DNA from: Fusobacterium nucleatum_L
GTDB taxonomy: Bacteria; Fusobacteriota; Fusobacteriia; Fusobacteriales; Fusobacteriaceae
Direction of reading: 5' to 3'
DNA length: 64,000 nt
Assembly (NCBI RefSeq): GCF_050231725.1
Contig: NZ_CP077172.1
Coordinates: 186,001-250,000 of the forward strand
The number at the start of each line of letters is the position of its first letter. The stretch's first letter is position 1. The notes under the pieces were generated by a model. It was not told the origin of the DNA. It saw only the letters and a list, made by a program, of their open reading frames with translations, and searched no databases. This document shows positions 52,793-60,963 of this stretch, piece by piece. The translations under genes and the position numbers were made by a program.

Positions 52793-53815
52793 TTAAAGAG
52801 TTTTTATAAGTTCTATAAGTTTATCAACATCTTCTTCTTTTGTTGCCCAAGAAGTTACAAATCTTGATGATTGACTTTCACCTATTCCAAAAAATTCAAC
52901 TGAAAAAATAACATTTTTTTCTAATTTTTTTATTTGTTCTTGACTTAAATCTACAAAAACTTGGTTAGTATAAGAGTCCGTAGCTAACTTAATACCTTTT
53001 TCTACAAAAGCATTTTTTATTTTTAATGCCATTTTATTTGAATGAACACCTATTCTATAATATAAATCACCTTTAAATAAAGTTGCAAACTGTACTCCTA
53101 ACAATCTTCCTTTTGCAAATAATCCACCTTTTTGTTTAATAGAAAAATTAAATTCTTTCTTTATTTCATCATTTATAATTACAACTGCTTCACCAAATAA
53201 TAAGCCACATTTTGTTCCACCAATATAAAAAACATCACAATATTTGGGATAATCTTCTAAATTCACATCACATTTTTCAGAGGCAAGTGCTGATGCAAGT
53301 CTTGCTCCATCTAAATATAAATATAAATTATTCTCTTTACAAATTTTACTGATATTTTCTAACTCATCTTTAGTATAGACAGTTCCTATTTCAGTAGTAT
53401 TTGAAATATAAACCATTCTAGGCTTTACCATATGGTGATCTTCATGTTTTCTTAATTCATTTAAAATTAAGTCTGAAGTTAATTTCCCATCAATTCCATC
53501 TACTTCAATTATCTTATGTCCTGTTGCTTCAATAGCTCCTGTTTCATGTATAGAAATATGACCAGTCTTACAAGCAATAACAGCTTCATAAGGTTTTAGA
53601 CAATGAGATATAACAGTTGTATTTGTCTGTGTTCCTCCAACTAAAAAATGAATATCTGCATTAGGGTAATTAATGTTTTCTTTAATTAATTTTTTTGCTT
53701 CCTCACAATATTCATCTTCTCCATAACCTACTGTTTGCTCATAATTTGTTTTTATAAGTACCTCTAATACTTCTGCACAAGCTCCTTCACTGTAGTCATT
53801 TTTAAAGTTTAACAT
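52793..53815 (-). CDS. ltaE: Low-specificity L-threonine aldolase family enzyme
   Basis: This 340-residue PLP enzyme (beta-eliminating lyase fold) has FLVGGTQTNTTVI, the His in TGHISIHETGAIEATGHKI, LYLDGARLASAL with the cofactor Asp, and the Schiff-base Lys in YIGGTKCGLLFGEA. It should convert threonine or allo-threonine to glycine and acetaldehyde. It starts 9 bp after trmL. In a threonine-fermenting setting it may serve glycine supply. Substrate preference (L versus D, allo) is not readable. Confidence 0.9.
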   Translation of the reverse strand: MLNFKNDYSEGACAEVLEVLIKTNYEQTVGYGEDEYCEEAKKLIKENINYPNADIHFLVGGTQTNTTVISHCLKPYEAVIACKTGHISIHETGAIEATGHKIIEVDGIDGKLTSDLILNELRKHEDHHMVKPRMVYISNTTEIGTVYTKDELENISKICKENNLYLYLDGARLASALASEKCDVNLEDYPKYCDVFYIGGTKCGLLFGEAVVIINDEIKKEFNFSIKQKGGLFAKGRLLGVQFATLFKGDLYYRIGVHSNKMALKIKNAFVEKGIKLATDSYTNQVFVDLSQEQIKKLEKNVIFSVEFFGIGESQSSRFVTSWATKEEDVDKLIELIKTL

Positions 53816-53824
53816 AGTTACCTC

Positions 53825-54277
53825 CTAAAAATTAAAATCTAATTGTCTATATGCCTCATACAAAATTATAACAGCTGAATTTGAAAGATTTAAAGACCTT
53901 CCCATTGGTATCATTGGAATTGTTATACATCTTTCAGGATTCTTATTTAAAATATCTTCTGGTATTCCTCTTGACTCCGGTCCAAACATTATATAATCAT
54001 TTTCTTCATACTTTACATCAGAGTATTTTTGCTTAGTTTTTGTTGTTGCATAAAAAAGTCTTATATCTTTATTAGCTTCTAAAAATTCTTCAAAGGATTC
54101 CCATATTTTTAAATCTACTAAATGCCAATAATCCATTCCTGCTCTTTTAACTTGTTTTTCATCAAGAGAAAAGCCTAATGGTTTTATTAAATGTAAAGTT
54201 GTATTTGTTAGTACACAGCTCCTTCCTATATTTCCAGTATTATAGGGAATTTCTGGTTGATATAACACTATATTCAT
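53825..54277 (-). CDS. trmL: tRNA (cytidine/uridine-34-2'-O)-methyltransferase TrmL
   Basis: This 150-residue SPOUT methyltransferase has the family opening MNIVLYQPEIPYNTGNIGRSC, then HLIKPLGFSLDEKQVKRAGMDYW, FGPESRGIP and MIPMGRSLNLSNSAVIILYEA, which form the deep knot binding SAM. TrmL methylates the wobble base of leucine tRNAs and acts as a dimer. Its start follows directly on the stop of the histidine-phosphatase gene upstream. Confidence 0.95.
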   Translation of the reverse strand: MNIVLYQPEIPYNTGNIGRSCVLTNTTLHLIKPLGFSLDEKQVKRAGMDYWHLVDLKIWESFEEFLEANKDIRLFYATTKTKQKYSDVKYEENDYIMFGPESRGIPEDILNKNPERCITIPMIPMGRSLNLSNSAVIILYEAYRQLDFNF

Positions 54278-54898
54278 TTATTTTTCCTCCAAATGTGATG
54301 TATTTGAAAAATCTGTAATCTCGAATTTTCCATCCTTATATTTTACAATAGTATAACTTGTATTTTTAGGTATTGCTTCATCACTCAAGGTTGAAATATC
54401 TTTTCCACTTATATAATGTAATAAAGTTTTTAATGTAGCTCCATGACTTACAACTAGAACTCTTTCATAATTTTTATTTAACTCTATAAATCTATTTAAA
54501 CCTTTTATAACTCTTTCTCTCACCTCAATAAAACTTTCTCCATGATATGCAGTTGGATCATATTCAAGTTGATTAAAGAAAAAATTTTTTACTTGTTCAG
54601 GATAAAGTTTCTTAAATTCTTCATGTCCCACACCTTCCATATCACCCATTGAAATTTCAACAAAGTCATCAAATATTTCAACCTTTTGTTCTCTATTTCC
54701 TTTTATATAGTTAGCTGTGTCATTTGCTCTTTTTAAAGAAGTAGAATAAAATTTATCAATTTTGATATCTTTTAATTTTTCAGCTAGTAATTTTGCTTGT
54801 GTAATTCCTAATTCAGTAAGTGGGGAATCAGAAAGTCCTTGAAATCTTTTTTCAACATTCCAAATTGTTTGCCCATGTCTTACAAAATAAATTTCCAT
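54278..54898 (-). CDS. Histidine phosphatase (phosphoglycerate mutase-like) family protein
   Basis: This 206-residue enzyme has the phosphohistidine motif YFVRHGQTIWN (His8), followed by GLSDSPLTELG, STSLKRANDTA, and VVSHGATLKTLL with the second catalytic His. It could be a cofactor-dependent phosphoglycerate mutase relative, an alpha-ribazole phosphatase (CobC) or a broad phosphatase. Cobalamin genes at the other end of the window make CobC conceivable, but the sequence does not decide. It is the first gene of the run trmL-ltaE. Confidence 0.88.
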   Translation of the reverse strand: MEIYFVRHGQTIWNVEKRFQGLSDSPLTELGITQAKLLAEKLKDIKIDKFYSTSLKRANDTANYIKGNREQKVEIFDDFVEISMGDMEGVGHEEFKKLYPEQVKNFFFNQLEYDPTAYHGESFIEVRERVIKGLNRFIELNKNYERVLVVSHGATLKTLLHYISGKDISTLSDEAIPKNTSYTIVKYKDGKFEITDFSNTSHLEEK

Positions 54899-55008
54899 AT
54901 ATTGAATGCCTCCAGTTAATTTGTTATAATGATATTTGATTAATATATTATAGATTATACAAAATTTTACTCCTTATGTAAAATTAACTTTAAAATTTGA
55001 GGTGAAAA

Positions 55009-55746
55009 ATGAAATTTTTAGGAATAATCCCTGCTAGATATTCTTCGACTAGACTTGAAGGAAAACCTCTGAAAATGATCGAAGGACACACTATGATAGA
55101 ATGGGTCTATAAAAGAGCAAAAAAATCAAATCTTGATGCTTTAGTTGTAGCAACAGATGATGAAAGAATTTATAATGAAGTTATAAATTTTGGAGGTCAA
55201 GCTATAATGACAAGTAAAAATCATACCAATGGTACATCAAGGATTGCAGAAGTATGTAAAAAAATGACAGAATATGACACTATCATAAATATTCAAGGTG
55301 ATGAACCTTTAATAGAATATGAAATGATAAACTCTTTAATAGAAACTTTTAAAGAAAATAAAGATTTAAAAATGGCAACACTAAAACATAAATTATTAGA
55401 TAAAGAAGAAATTAAAAATCCAAATAATGTAAAAGTTATCTGTGACAAAAATGATTATGCAATATATTTTTCAAGGTCGGTAATTCCATATCCAAGAAAA
55501 AATGAAAATATATCTTACTACAAACATATTGGTATATATGGATATAAAAGAGATTTTGTAATTGAATACTCTAAAATGCCAGCTACACCACTTGAAGAAA
55601 CTGAATCATTAGAGCAACTTAGAGTTTTAGAAAATGGCTATAAAATAAAAGTTTTAGAAACAACTCATAGCTTAATTGGAGTTGACACTCAAGAAAATTT
55701 AGAACAAGTAATTAAGTATATAAAAGAAAATGATATAAAAATTTAA
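55009..55746 (+). CDS. kdsB: 3-deoxy-manno-octulosonate cytidylyltransferase KdsB
   Basis: This 245-residue enzyme activates Kdo as CMP-Kdo for lipopolysaccharide inner core. N-terminal nucleotide-binding FLGIIPARYSSTRLEGKPL, then VVATDDERIYN, IINIQGDEPLIEYEMI and a conserved HIGIYGYKRDF. The length is typical. It proves a Gram-negative type outer membrane, in line with the LpxL-like gene at 35928. A SpoIID-type lipoprotein follows 42 bp later. Confidence 0.95.
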   Translation: MKFLGIIPARYSSTRLEGKPLKMIEGHTMIEWVYKRAKKSNLDALVVATDDERIYNEVINFGGQAIMTSKNHTNGTSRIAEVCKKMTEYDTIINIQGDEPLIEYEMINSLIETFKENKDLKMATLKHKLLDKEEIKNPNNVKVICDKNDYAIYFSRSVIPYPRKNENISYYKHIGIYGYKRDFVIEYSKMPATPLEETESLEQLRVLENGYKIKVLETTHSLIGVDTQENLEQVIKYIKENDIKI

Positions 55747-55788
55747 TAATATAAAGGAGGAATTGAGGAGGATAACCTCAAAAATATA

Positions 55789-57333
55789 ATGAAAAAGAAA
55801 ATATTTTTATTTTTTTTATTAACACTTGTATTTGTTTCTTGTACAAATAAACCTAACAAAAAAGTTAAAACTGTAAAACCTAATGGGGATTATAGAATAG
55901 GATCTACGATTGAAAGAGGAAAAAGAGAGAAGATTACCTTAGAAAATACTGTATTTAAGAAGTTAGGACTACCTTTACCTTATAATACTTTTGGTGATCC
56001 AATTCCATATTTAGTCCCAGTCAATGATAACAATAAAGAAAGTTTTAGTGTCTTTGAAAAATACAATGAAGATAAAGCTTTAAAATATTTTAAAAATTTA
56101 AGTTTAAGAGGGCATGGAGATAACTCCCCTTATTGGAGATGGAAAACTAGTATTAAAAAATCTGATTTATACAGTAAAATAGATAGTAGATTAATTGCCA
56201 TCTATAAAAATAATCCTAGAAATGTATTAACTCTTGTCAATGGTGAATGGCAACAAGTTTCTATACATAATGTTGCTACTGTGAAAGATATTATTGTTGC
56301 TGCAAGAGGAGAATCTGGAATAATAACTCATATGCTTGTTATAACAAGTAATGCTAAATATCTTGTTGCAAAAGAGTTTAATGTAAGAAAACTTTTAGCA
56401 ACTAACAACGCTCTTTATGGTTCAAAAGGAGATGAAGAAGAGTATAACAGTAAGCCTATTATGCCAAATGTAACATCTTTACCTTCTGCATATCTTGCTC
56501 TTGAAGATGAAGGAGGCTATATTCATATCTATGGTGCTGGTTTTGGGCACGGAGTTGGAATGTCACAATTTGCAGCAGGAACTCTTGCCAAAAACGGAGA
56601 AAGCTATAAAAAAATTTTAAAAAGATATTATACAGATATAAAACTTTCAAGTGTTGAATCAGTTTTAGGAAAAAATAAAGAAATAAAGGTTGGTATTACA
56701 ACTAATGGAAGCTTAGAACATGGTAGACTTACTATTTCTTCATCAGAAAATAAAGTTCAAATATATAATGATGATTTTGATATAACTATTCCTTCTAATG
56801 AAAGAGTTGATGTTAAAAATGCTTCCGGTACAATAATTATAACTCTTGAAAATAGAAAAATATTTAAAACTAAAAAACCTCTTAATTTTTATGCAAAAGG
56901 TGAGTATATGACATTAAGTCCTATAAAAAAAGGACATACTTCTTCTCCAAAATACAGAGGGATTATCACTATTACTCCTAGAAGTTCAACTTTAAGAATA
57001 ATTAACACAATAGATATTGAAAAATATCTATTGCAAGTTGTTCCAAGCGAAATGCCTAAGAGTTTTGGGGTAGAGGCACTAAAAGTACAAGCTGTTGCAG
57101 CTAGAACTTATGCAGTAAGTGATATACTAAAAGGTAAATATGAAAAAGATGGCTTCCATATAAAAGACACTGTTGAAAGCCAAGTATATAATAATCAAGT
57201 TGAAAATGAAGAGGCTACTCGTGCAATAGAAGAAACAAAAGGAGAAATAATGACTTATGATGGCATGCCAATAGATGCTAAATATTTCTCAACATCTTCT
57301 GGATTTACAAGCCATGCTTCTAATGTATGGTAA
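55789..57333 (+). CDS. SpoIID/LytB-domain lipoprotein with apparently permuted halves
   Basis: This 514-residue protein has a lipoprotein signal (VFVSC, Cys18). SpoIID proteins are lytic transglycosylases that act on denuded glycan. Here the block that normally ends the family, NSPYWRW then GAGFGHGVGMSQFAAGTLAKNG with ILKRYYTDI, occupies residues 112-284. The block that normally begins it, TIDIEKYLLQVVPSEMPKS (Glu421 is the expected catalytic residue), EALKVQAVAARTYA, and ending KYFSTSSGFTSHASNVW, lies in residues 298-514. The protein stops where the canonical order would continue to the first block. Function is otherwise peptidoglycan remodelling at the envelope. A GGAGG sits well upstream; a small hairpin surrounds the start. 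Confidence 0.82.
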   Translation: MKKKIFLFFLLTLVFVSCTNKPNKKVKTVKPNGDYRIGSTIERGKREKITLENTVFKKLGLPLPYNTFGDPIPYLVPVNDNNKESFSVFEKYNEDKALKYFKNLSLRGHGDNSPYWRWKTSIKKSDLYSKIDSRLIAIYKNNPRNVLTLVNGEWQQVSIHNVATVKDIIVAARGESGIITHMLVITSNAKYLVAKEFNVRKLLATNNALYGSKGDEEEYNSKPIMPNVTSLPSAYLALEDEGGYIHIYGAGFGHGVGMSQFAAGTLAKNGESYKKILKRYYTDIKLSSVESVLGKNKEIKVGITTNGSLEHGRLTISSSENKVQIYNDDFDITIPSNERVDVKNASGTIIITLENRKIFKTKKPLNFYAKGEYMTLSPIKKGHTSSPKYRGIITITPRSSTLRIINTIDIEKYLLQVVPSEMPKSFGVEALKVQAVAARTYAVSDILKGKYEKDGFHIKDTVESQVYNNQVENEEATRAIEETKGEIMTYDGMPIDAKYFSTSSGFTSHASNVW

Positions 57334-57344
57334 TAGGAGTTTAT

Positions 57345-58088
57345 ATGGAAATTGAAAGTTTAGAATTTAAAACTGAAAAAGAATATAAAGAATTTTTGGA
57401 CTATCTTTTTTCAATAAGAGATATAGAATATAGAGATTTTAATACTAAAATAGTTGTACCTGTAGACTGTGAAATAATTGGAATAAGAACTCCAATTTTA
57501 AGAGATATTTCTAAAAAAATAGCTAAGACTTCTTCTGAAAATTTCTTAAATCTTTTTGAAAAATTATTTACTAAAAAGAAAGTTAAGTATTATGAAGAAA
57601 AAGTTTTGTATGGCTTTTTAATTGGCTATTCAAAGATAGATTTTCAAGAAAGATTAAAAAGAATAGATTTCTTTATAAATATTATTGATAATTGGGCTGT
57701 CTGTGATATAGTTGACTCAAGTTTTAAATTTGTTAATAAAAATAAAGAAGATTTCTATAAATATATAAATTCTAAGTTATCTGCAACAAATCCATGGGAA
57801 CAAAGATTTATTTTTGTAATGTTACTTGCTTATTATGTAGAAGATAAATATTTAAAAGATATTTTTAAAATCTGTGAACAAATAAAATCTGATGAATACT
57901 ATGTTAATATGGCTAAGGCTTGGTTATTATCTGTTTGCTATGTAAAACATAGAGATGAAACTTATAAATTCTTGGAAAAGACTAAACTAGATACTTGGAC
58001 AATCAATAAAGCTATTCAAAAAGTTAGAGAATCTCTGAGAGTTACAAAAGAAGAAAAAGAAAAAATTTTAGTTCTTAAAAGAAAGTAA
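57345..58088 (+). CDS. DNA alkylation repair protein (AlkD-like HEAT-repeat glycosylase)
   Basis: This 247-residue all-helical protein fits the AlkD/AlkC family: an early YRDFNTKIV, then GIRTPILRDISKKIAK, EEKVLYGFLIG, NWAVCDIVDSSF (an essential Trp-Asp type site in AlkD is in this region), and a C-terminal TINKAIQKVRESLRV. AlkD removes 3- and 7-alkyl purines without base flipping. The start ATG at 57345 is 12 bases after the previous stop, with AGGAG between. A terminator follows. Confidence 0.85.
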   Translation: MEIESLEFKTEKEYKEFLDYLFSIRDIEYRDFNTKIVVPVDCEIIGIRTPILRDISKKIAKTSSENFLNLFEKLFTKKKVKYYEEKVLYGFLIGYSKIDFQERLKRIDFFINIIDNWAVCDIVDSSFKFVNKNKEDFYKYINSKLSATNPWEQRFIFVMLLAYYVEDKYLKDIFKICEQIKSDEYYVNMAKAWLLSVCYVKHRDETYKFLEKTKLDTWTINKAIQKVRESLRVTKEEKEKILVLKRK

Positions 58089-58093
58089 ACGCT

Positions 58094-58128
58094 AAAAGTC
58101 AGGGAATTTATTTTACCTGACTTTTTTA
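58094..58128 (+). terminator. Terminator after the AlkD-like gene
   Basis: AAAAGTCAGG and CCTGACTTTT form a 10-bp stem around a 13-base loop, followed by a T run. Confidence 0.85.
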
Positions 58129-58203
58129 TTTAATTATTCTGATTTACTTTATATTTTTATTTTTAACTAAACTTTTCTAGTATACATTAAAGTCAAAAAG
58201 GTA

Positions 58204-58209
58204 TATAAT
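58204..58209 (+). promoter_or_regulatory. Possible -10 box before ccdA
   Basis: TATAAT at 58204-58209 lies 50 bases before the ccdA start. The hexamer 17 bases upstream (TATACA, 58181-58186) matches the -35 consensus in four of six positions, so the assignment is weak. Confidence 0.4.
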
Positions 58210-58253
58210 AAGTGTATGAAAAAAAATATTTTTATATTAGAAAGGATGACTTT

Positions 58254-58910
58254 ATGTTTACACAAGAAATTGCTTATAGTACAGCATATTTAGCAGGAGT
58301 AGCTTCATTTTTTTCTCCATGTATATTTCCAATTATTCCAGTTTATATTTCAATTTTAAGTAATGGTGAAAAAAAATCTCTTAGTAAAACTTTAGCTTTT
58401 GTTTTAGGACTTTCTCTTACTTATATTGTTTTAGGTTTTGGTGCAGGAATAATAGGTGATTTATTTCTTAATAATAATGTAAGAATTATTGGAGGAGTTA
58501 TCGTTGTAATTTTAGGACTTTTTCAAATGGAAATTTTAAAATTAAAATTTTTAGAAAAAACCAAAATTATGAAGTATGAGGGTGAAGAGCAAAGTATTTT
58601 TTCAACATTTCTTTTGGGACTAACTTTTAGTTTAGGTTGGACACCTTGTGTTGGTCCAATATTAGCTTCTATACTTATTTTAGCTAGTTCATCAGGAGAT
58701 ACAACGAATAGTGTAATGCTAATGTTTTTATACTTATTAGGAATGGCTACACCTTTTATGATTTTCTCATTGGCTTCAAAAGCCTTATTTAAAAAAATGT
58801 CTTTTATAAAAAAATATTTACCTGTTATTAAAAAAGTTGGAGGCTTCTTAATTATAATAATGGGATTTCTTTTGATTTTTAATAAACTTAATATATTTTT
58901 AACTATTTAA
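58254..58910 (+). CDS. ccdA: CcdA-type thiol-disulfide electron transporter
   Basis: This 218-residue inner-membrane protein has about six helices and the two conserved redox-active Cys segments: SFFSPCIFPIIPVY (helix 1) and GWTPCVGPILAS (helix 4), each with Pro. CcdA/DsbD proteins move reducing power from cytoplasmic thioredoxin to exported thiol proteins. The start is ATG 58254 (AAAGGATG in front). The next gene, 20 bp on, encodes an exported thioredoxin-MsrA-MsrB, its likely acceptor. Confidence 0.92.
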   Translation: MFTQEIAYSTAYLAGVASFFSPCIFPIIPVYISILSNGEKKSLSKTLAFVLGLSLTYIVLGFGAGIIGDLFLNNNVRIIGGVIVVILGLFQMEILKLKFLEKTKIMKYEGEEQSIFSTFLLGLTFSLGWTPCVGPILASILILASSSGDTTNSVMLMFLYLLGMATPFMIFSLASKALFKKMSFIKKYLPVIKKVGGFLIIIMGFLLIFNKLNIFLTI

Positions 58911-58930
58911 TTTAGAAAGAAGGAAGAAAA

Positions 58931-60442
58931 ATGAAAAAATTTATTTTACCTTTAATTTTGATGTTTGTTATTGGAATTTTTGTTTTTGCCAAAATGTTAA
59001 ATAATAATTTAAAAAAAGAAACAGAAAATGAAAAAAATTTATTAGAAAATATACAGCTAATAGATATGAATGGAAATGATTATACTTTTTCAAGAGATAA
59101 AAATATTTATATAAAATTTTGGGCTTCTTGGTGTCCTACTTGTTTAGCAGGATTGGAAGAACTTAATAGATTAGCAGGAGAAACTAATAACTTTGAAGTA
59201 GTAACTGTTGTTTTTCCGGGAATAAATGGAGAAAAAAATCCTACCAAATTTAAAGAATGGTATAGTACATTGGGTTATAAAAATATTAAAGTTCTATATG
59301 ATACTGATGGAAAACTATTACAAATATTTAAAATTAGAGCCTTACCTACATCTGCAATAATATATAAAGATTTGAAAATTGATAATGTCATTGTAGGGAA
59401 CATAAGTAATGGACAAATTAAAGAATATTACGAAGGTAAAGGAGAAAATATAACTATGGAAGATAAAACCAAAAATATGATAAATAATGTTAATAAAGAA
59501 GATATAAAAGAGATATATTTAGCTGGTGGTTGCTTTTGGGGAGTTGAAGAATATTTTGCTAGAATAGATGGTGTTATGGATTCTGTTTCAGGTTATGCAA
59601 ATGGTTCTTTTGACAATCCAACTTATGAAAACGTTTGTAACAACTCTGGTCATGCTGAAACTGTGCATATTACTTATGATTCTACAAAAGTTTCTTTGGA
59701 CACTTTATTAAAATATTATTTTAGAATAATAGATCCTACTTCTATAAATAAACAAGGTAATGATAGTGGAGTCCAATATAGAACAGGTATTTATTACCAA
59801 AACGATGAAGATAAGCAAATTGCTTTAAATGCTATAAAAGAAGAACAAAAAAAATATTCTAAACCTATTGTTGTTGAAGTTGAAAAATTAGAAAGATTTG
59901 ACAGGGCTGAAGAATATCATCAAGATTACTTAAAGAAAAATCCTAATGGATATTGCCATATAAATTTAAACAAGGCAAGTGAAGCAATAATAGATGAAAA
60001 AAAGTATCAAAAGCCAAGTAATGAAGTTTTAAAAACAAAATTAAGTGATTTAGAATATCAAGTTACACAAGAAGCTGCTACTGAAAGAGCATTTACTCAT
60101 GAATACTATAAAAATCAAGAGGATGGAATTTATGTAGATATTACAACAGGTGAACCTTTATTCAGTTCAAAAGATAAATTTGATGCAGGTTGTGGTTGGC
60201 CAAGTTTCACTAAACCAATTGCAACAGAAGTTGTGAATTATAAAAAAGACTCTTCTTATGGTATGAACAGAGTCGAAGTCAGAAGTAGAGCTGGTGAAGC
60301 TCATTTAGGACATGTTTTTGAAGATGGTCCAAGAGATAGAGGAGGACTTAGATACTGTATTAATGGAGCCTCTTTAAGATTTATTCCTTATGATAAAATG
60401 GATGAAGAAGGTTATGGAGAATTTAAAAAATATGTAAAATAA
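58931..60442 (+). CDS. msrAB: Exported thioredoxin-MsrA-MsrB fusion (methionine sulfoxide reductase)
   Basis: This 503-residue protein has an N-terminal membrane anchor or uncleaved signal (residues 4-21). Domains in order: a TlpA-like thioredoxin domain (about 38-170) with WCPTC (Cys68, Cys71); MsrA (about 195-350) with GGCFWG (catalytic Cys201); MsrB (about 370-503) with GCGWPSF (Cys421) and RYCINGASLRF (catalytic Cys476). The CxxC zinc site of many MsrBs is absent, as in the Neisseria PilB type. It repairs both S and R methionine sulfoxide in the periplasm using electrons from CcdA next door. Domain order equals that of Neisseria PilB/MsrAB. Confidence 0.96.
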   Translation: MKKFILPLILMFVIGIFVFAKMLNNNLKKETENEKNLLENIQLIDMNGNDYTFSRDKNIYIKFWASWCPTCLAGLEELNRLAGETNNFEVVTVVFPGINGEKNPTKFKEWYSTLGYKNIKVLYDTDGKLLQIFKIRALPTSAIIYKDLKIDNVIVGNISNGQIKEYYEGKGENITMEDKTKNMINNVNKEDIKEIYLAGGCFWGVEEYFARIDGVMDSVSGYANGSFDNPTYENVCNNSGHAETVHITYDSTKVSLDTLLKYYFRIIDPTSINKQGNDSGVQYRTGIYYQNDEDKQIALNAIKEEQKKYSKPIVVEVEKLERFDRAEEYHQDYLKKNPNGYCHINLNKASEAIIDEKKYQKPSNEVLKTKLSDLEYQVTQEAATERAFTHEYYKNQEDGIYVDITTGEPLFSSKDKFDAGCGWPSFTKPIATEVVNYKKDSSYGMNRVEVRSRAGEAHLGHVFEDGPRDRGGLRYCINGASLRFIPYDKMDEEGYGEFKKYVK

Positions 60443-60452
60443 TTATTTTCTC

Positions 60453-60481
60453 TTGACTTTTCAAATATATAATACTATAAT
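60453..60481 (+). promoter_or_regulatory. Strong promoter for a short leader transcript
   Basis: TTGACT (60453-60458), 17 bases, TATAAT (60476-60481). It lies in the gap after msrAB and directly before a small ORF and a terminator. No other gene start is near. Confidence 0.75.
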
Positions 60482-60523
60482 ATTAAAAATTAATTATAAG
60501 TTTTAAATTAGGAGGAGAGAGTT

Positions 60524-60562
60524 ATGCTAAGGAGAAGAATGATAAGGAAAATGAAAATTTAA
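60524..60562 (+). CDS. Twelve-codon Arg/Lys-rich leader-type ORF
   Basis: An ATG with an excellent GGAGGAGAGAG ribosome site in front opens 12 codons (MLRRRMIRKMKI) before a stop. Four codons are Arg (all AGG or AGA) and two Lys. The peptide ORF contains GATAAGG (60541-60547), complementary to CCTTATC (60571-60577), so its decoding could affect RNA folding. A terminator hairpin follows at 60633. It lies about 400 bases before a polar amino-acid ABC importer. Whether it is translated, or merely part of a small RNA, cannot be told from sequence. Confidence 0.4.
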   Translation: MLRRRMIRKMKI

Positions 60563-60632
60563 TTAAATAACCTTATCTATTTATATTAGCTTAACTTTTG
60601 TATATCTTTTGGTATTTATAACTTTAAAGTTT

Positions 60633-60665
60633 AACACAGATAGCTAGTATATCTGTGTTTTTTAT
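60633..60665 (+). terminator. Terminator of the short leader transcript
   Basis: AACACAGATA (60633-60642) and TATCTGTGTT (60650-60659) form a perfect 10-bp stem, loop GCTAGTA, then a T run. ATATTAGCT at 60583-60591 can pair with AGCTAGTAT (60642-60650) and would disturb this stem. Confidence 0.85.
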
Positions 60666-60689
60666 TTTAAAAATATTTTATTTGTGGAT

Positions 60690-60719
60690 AAGGAAATTAA
60701 AATACATTTCCTTTTTTTT
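60690..60719 (+). terminator. Second terminator-like hairpin
   Basis: AAGGAAAT (60690-60697) and ATTTCCTT (60706-60713) form an 8-bp stem followed by a run of Ts. It stands in tandem with the terminator at 60633. Confidence 0.65.
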
Positions 60720-60747
60720 ATATATGACATAATATAAAAATAAGAGA

Positions 60748-60927
60748 GTTACATTCCAGATTTTAAGATAAAAATTAAATAGAATGAGCCGAGCAAATCT
60801 TGACTTGTTTGAAGCTAACTTGTTAGTGAGTTGGTTGAATTTCTTAGAAACACTTAGCAATTTATTGCTTAGAGTTTCTTAGATGCAGATTCTTAATTTT
60901 TATCCGTTAAAAAATCTGGCTAGTAAC
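60748..60927 (+). repeat. Terminal-inverted-repeat element (MITE-like), copy 2
   Basis: About 180 bp, with GTTACATTCCAGATTTTAAG at the left and the complement of GTTACTAGCCAGATTTTTTA at the right. It shares its body (GAGCCGAGCAAATCTTG and GATTCTTAATTTTTATC) with 38558-38698 and has an extra internal hairpin (about 60837-60888). It ends 37 bases before the permease start. Confidence 0.85.
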
Positions 60928-60963
60928 GAACTATTTTTATATTTCATAACTTAGGGGGTTAGA

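Noticed and set aside
54278..54898. Assignment as CobC (alpha-ribazole phosphatase)
   Set aside because: The motif set fits any member of the histidine-phosphatase family, and the gene is 50 kb from the cobalamin genes.
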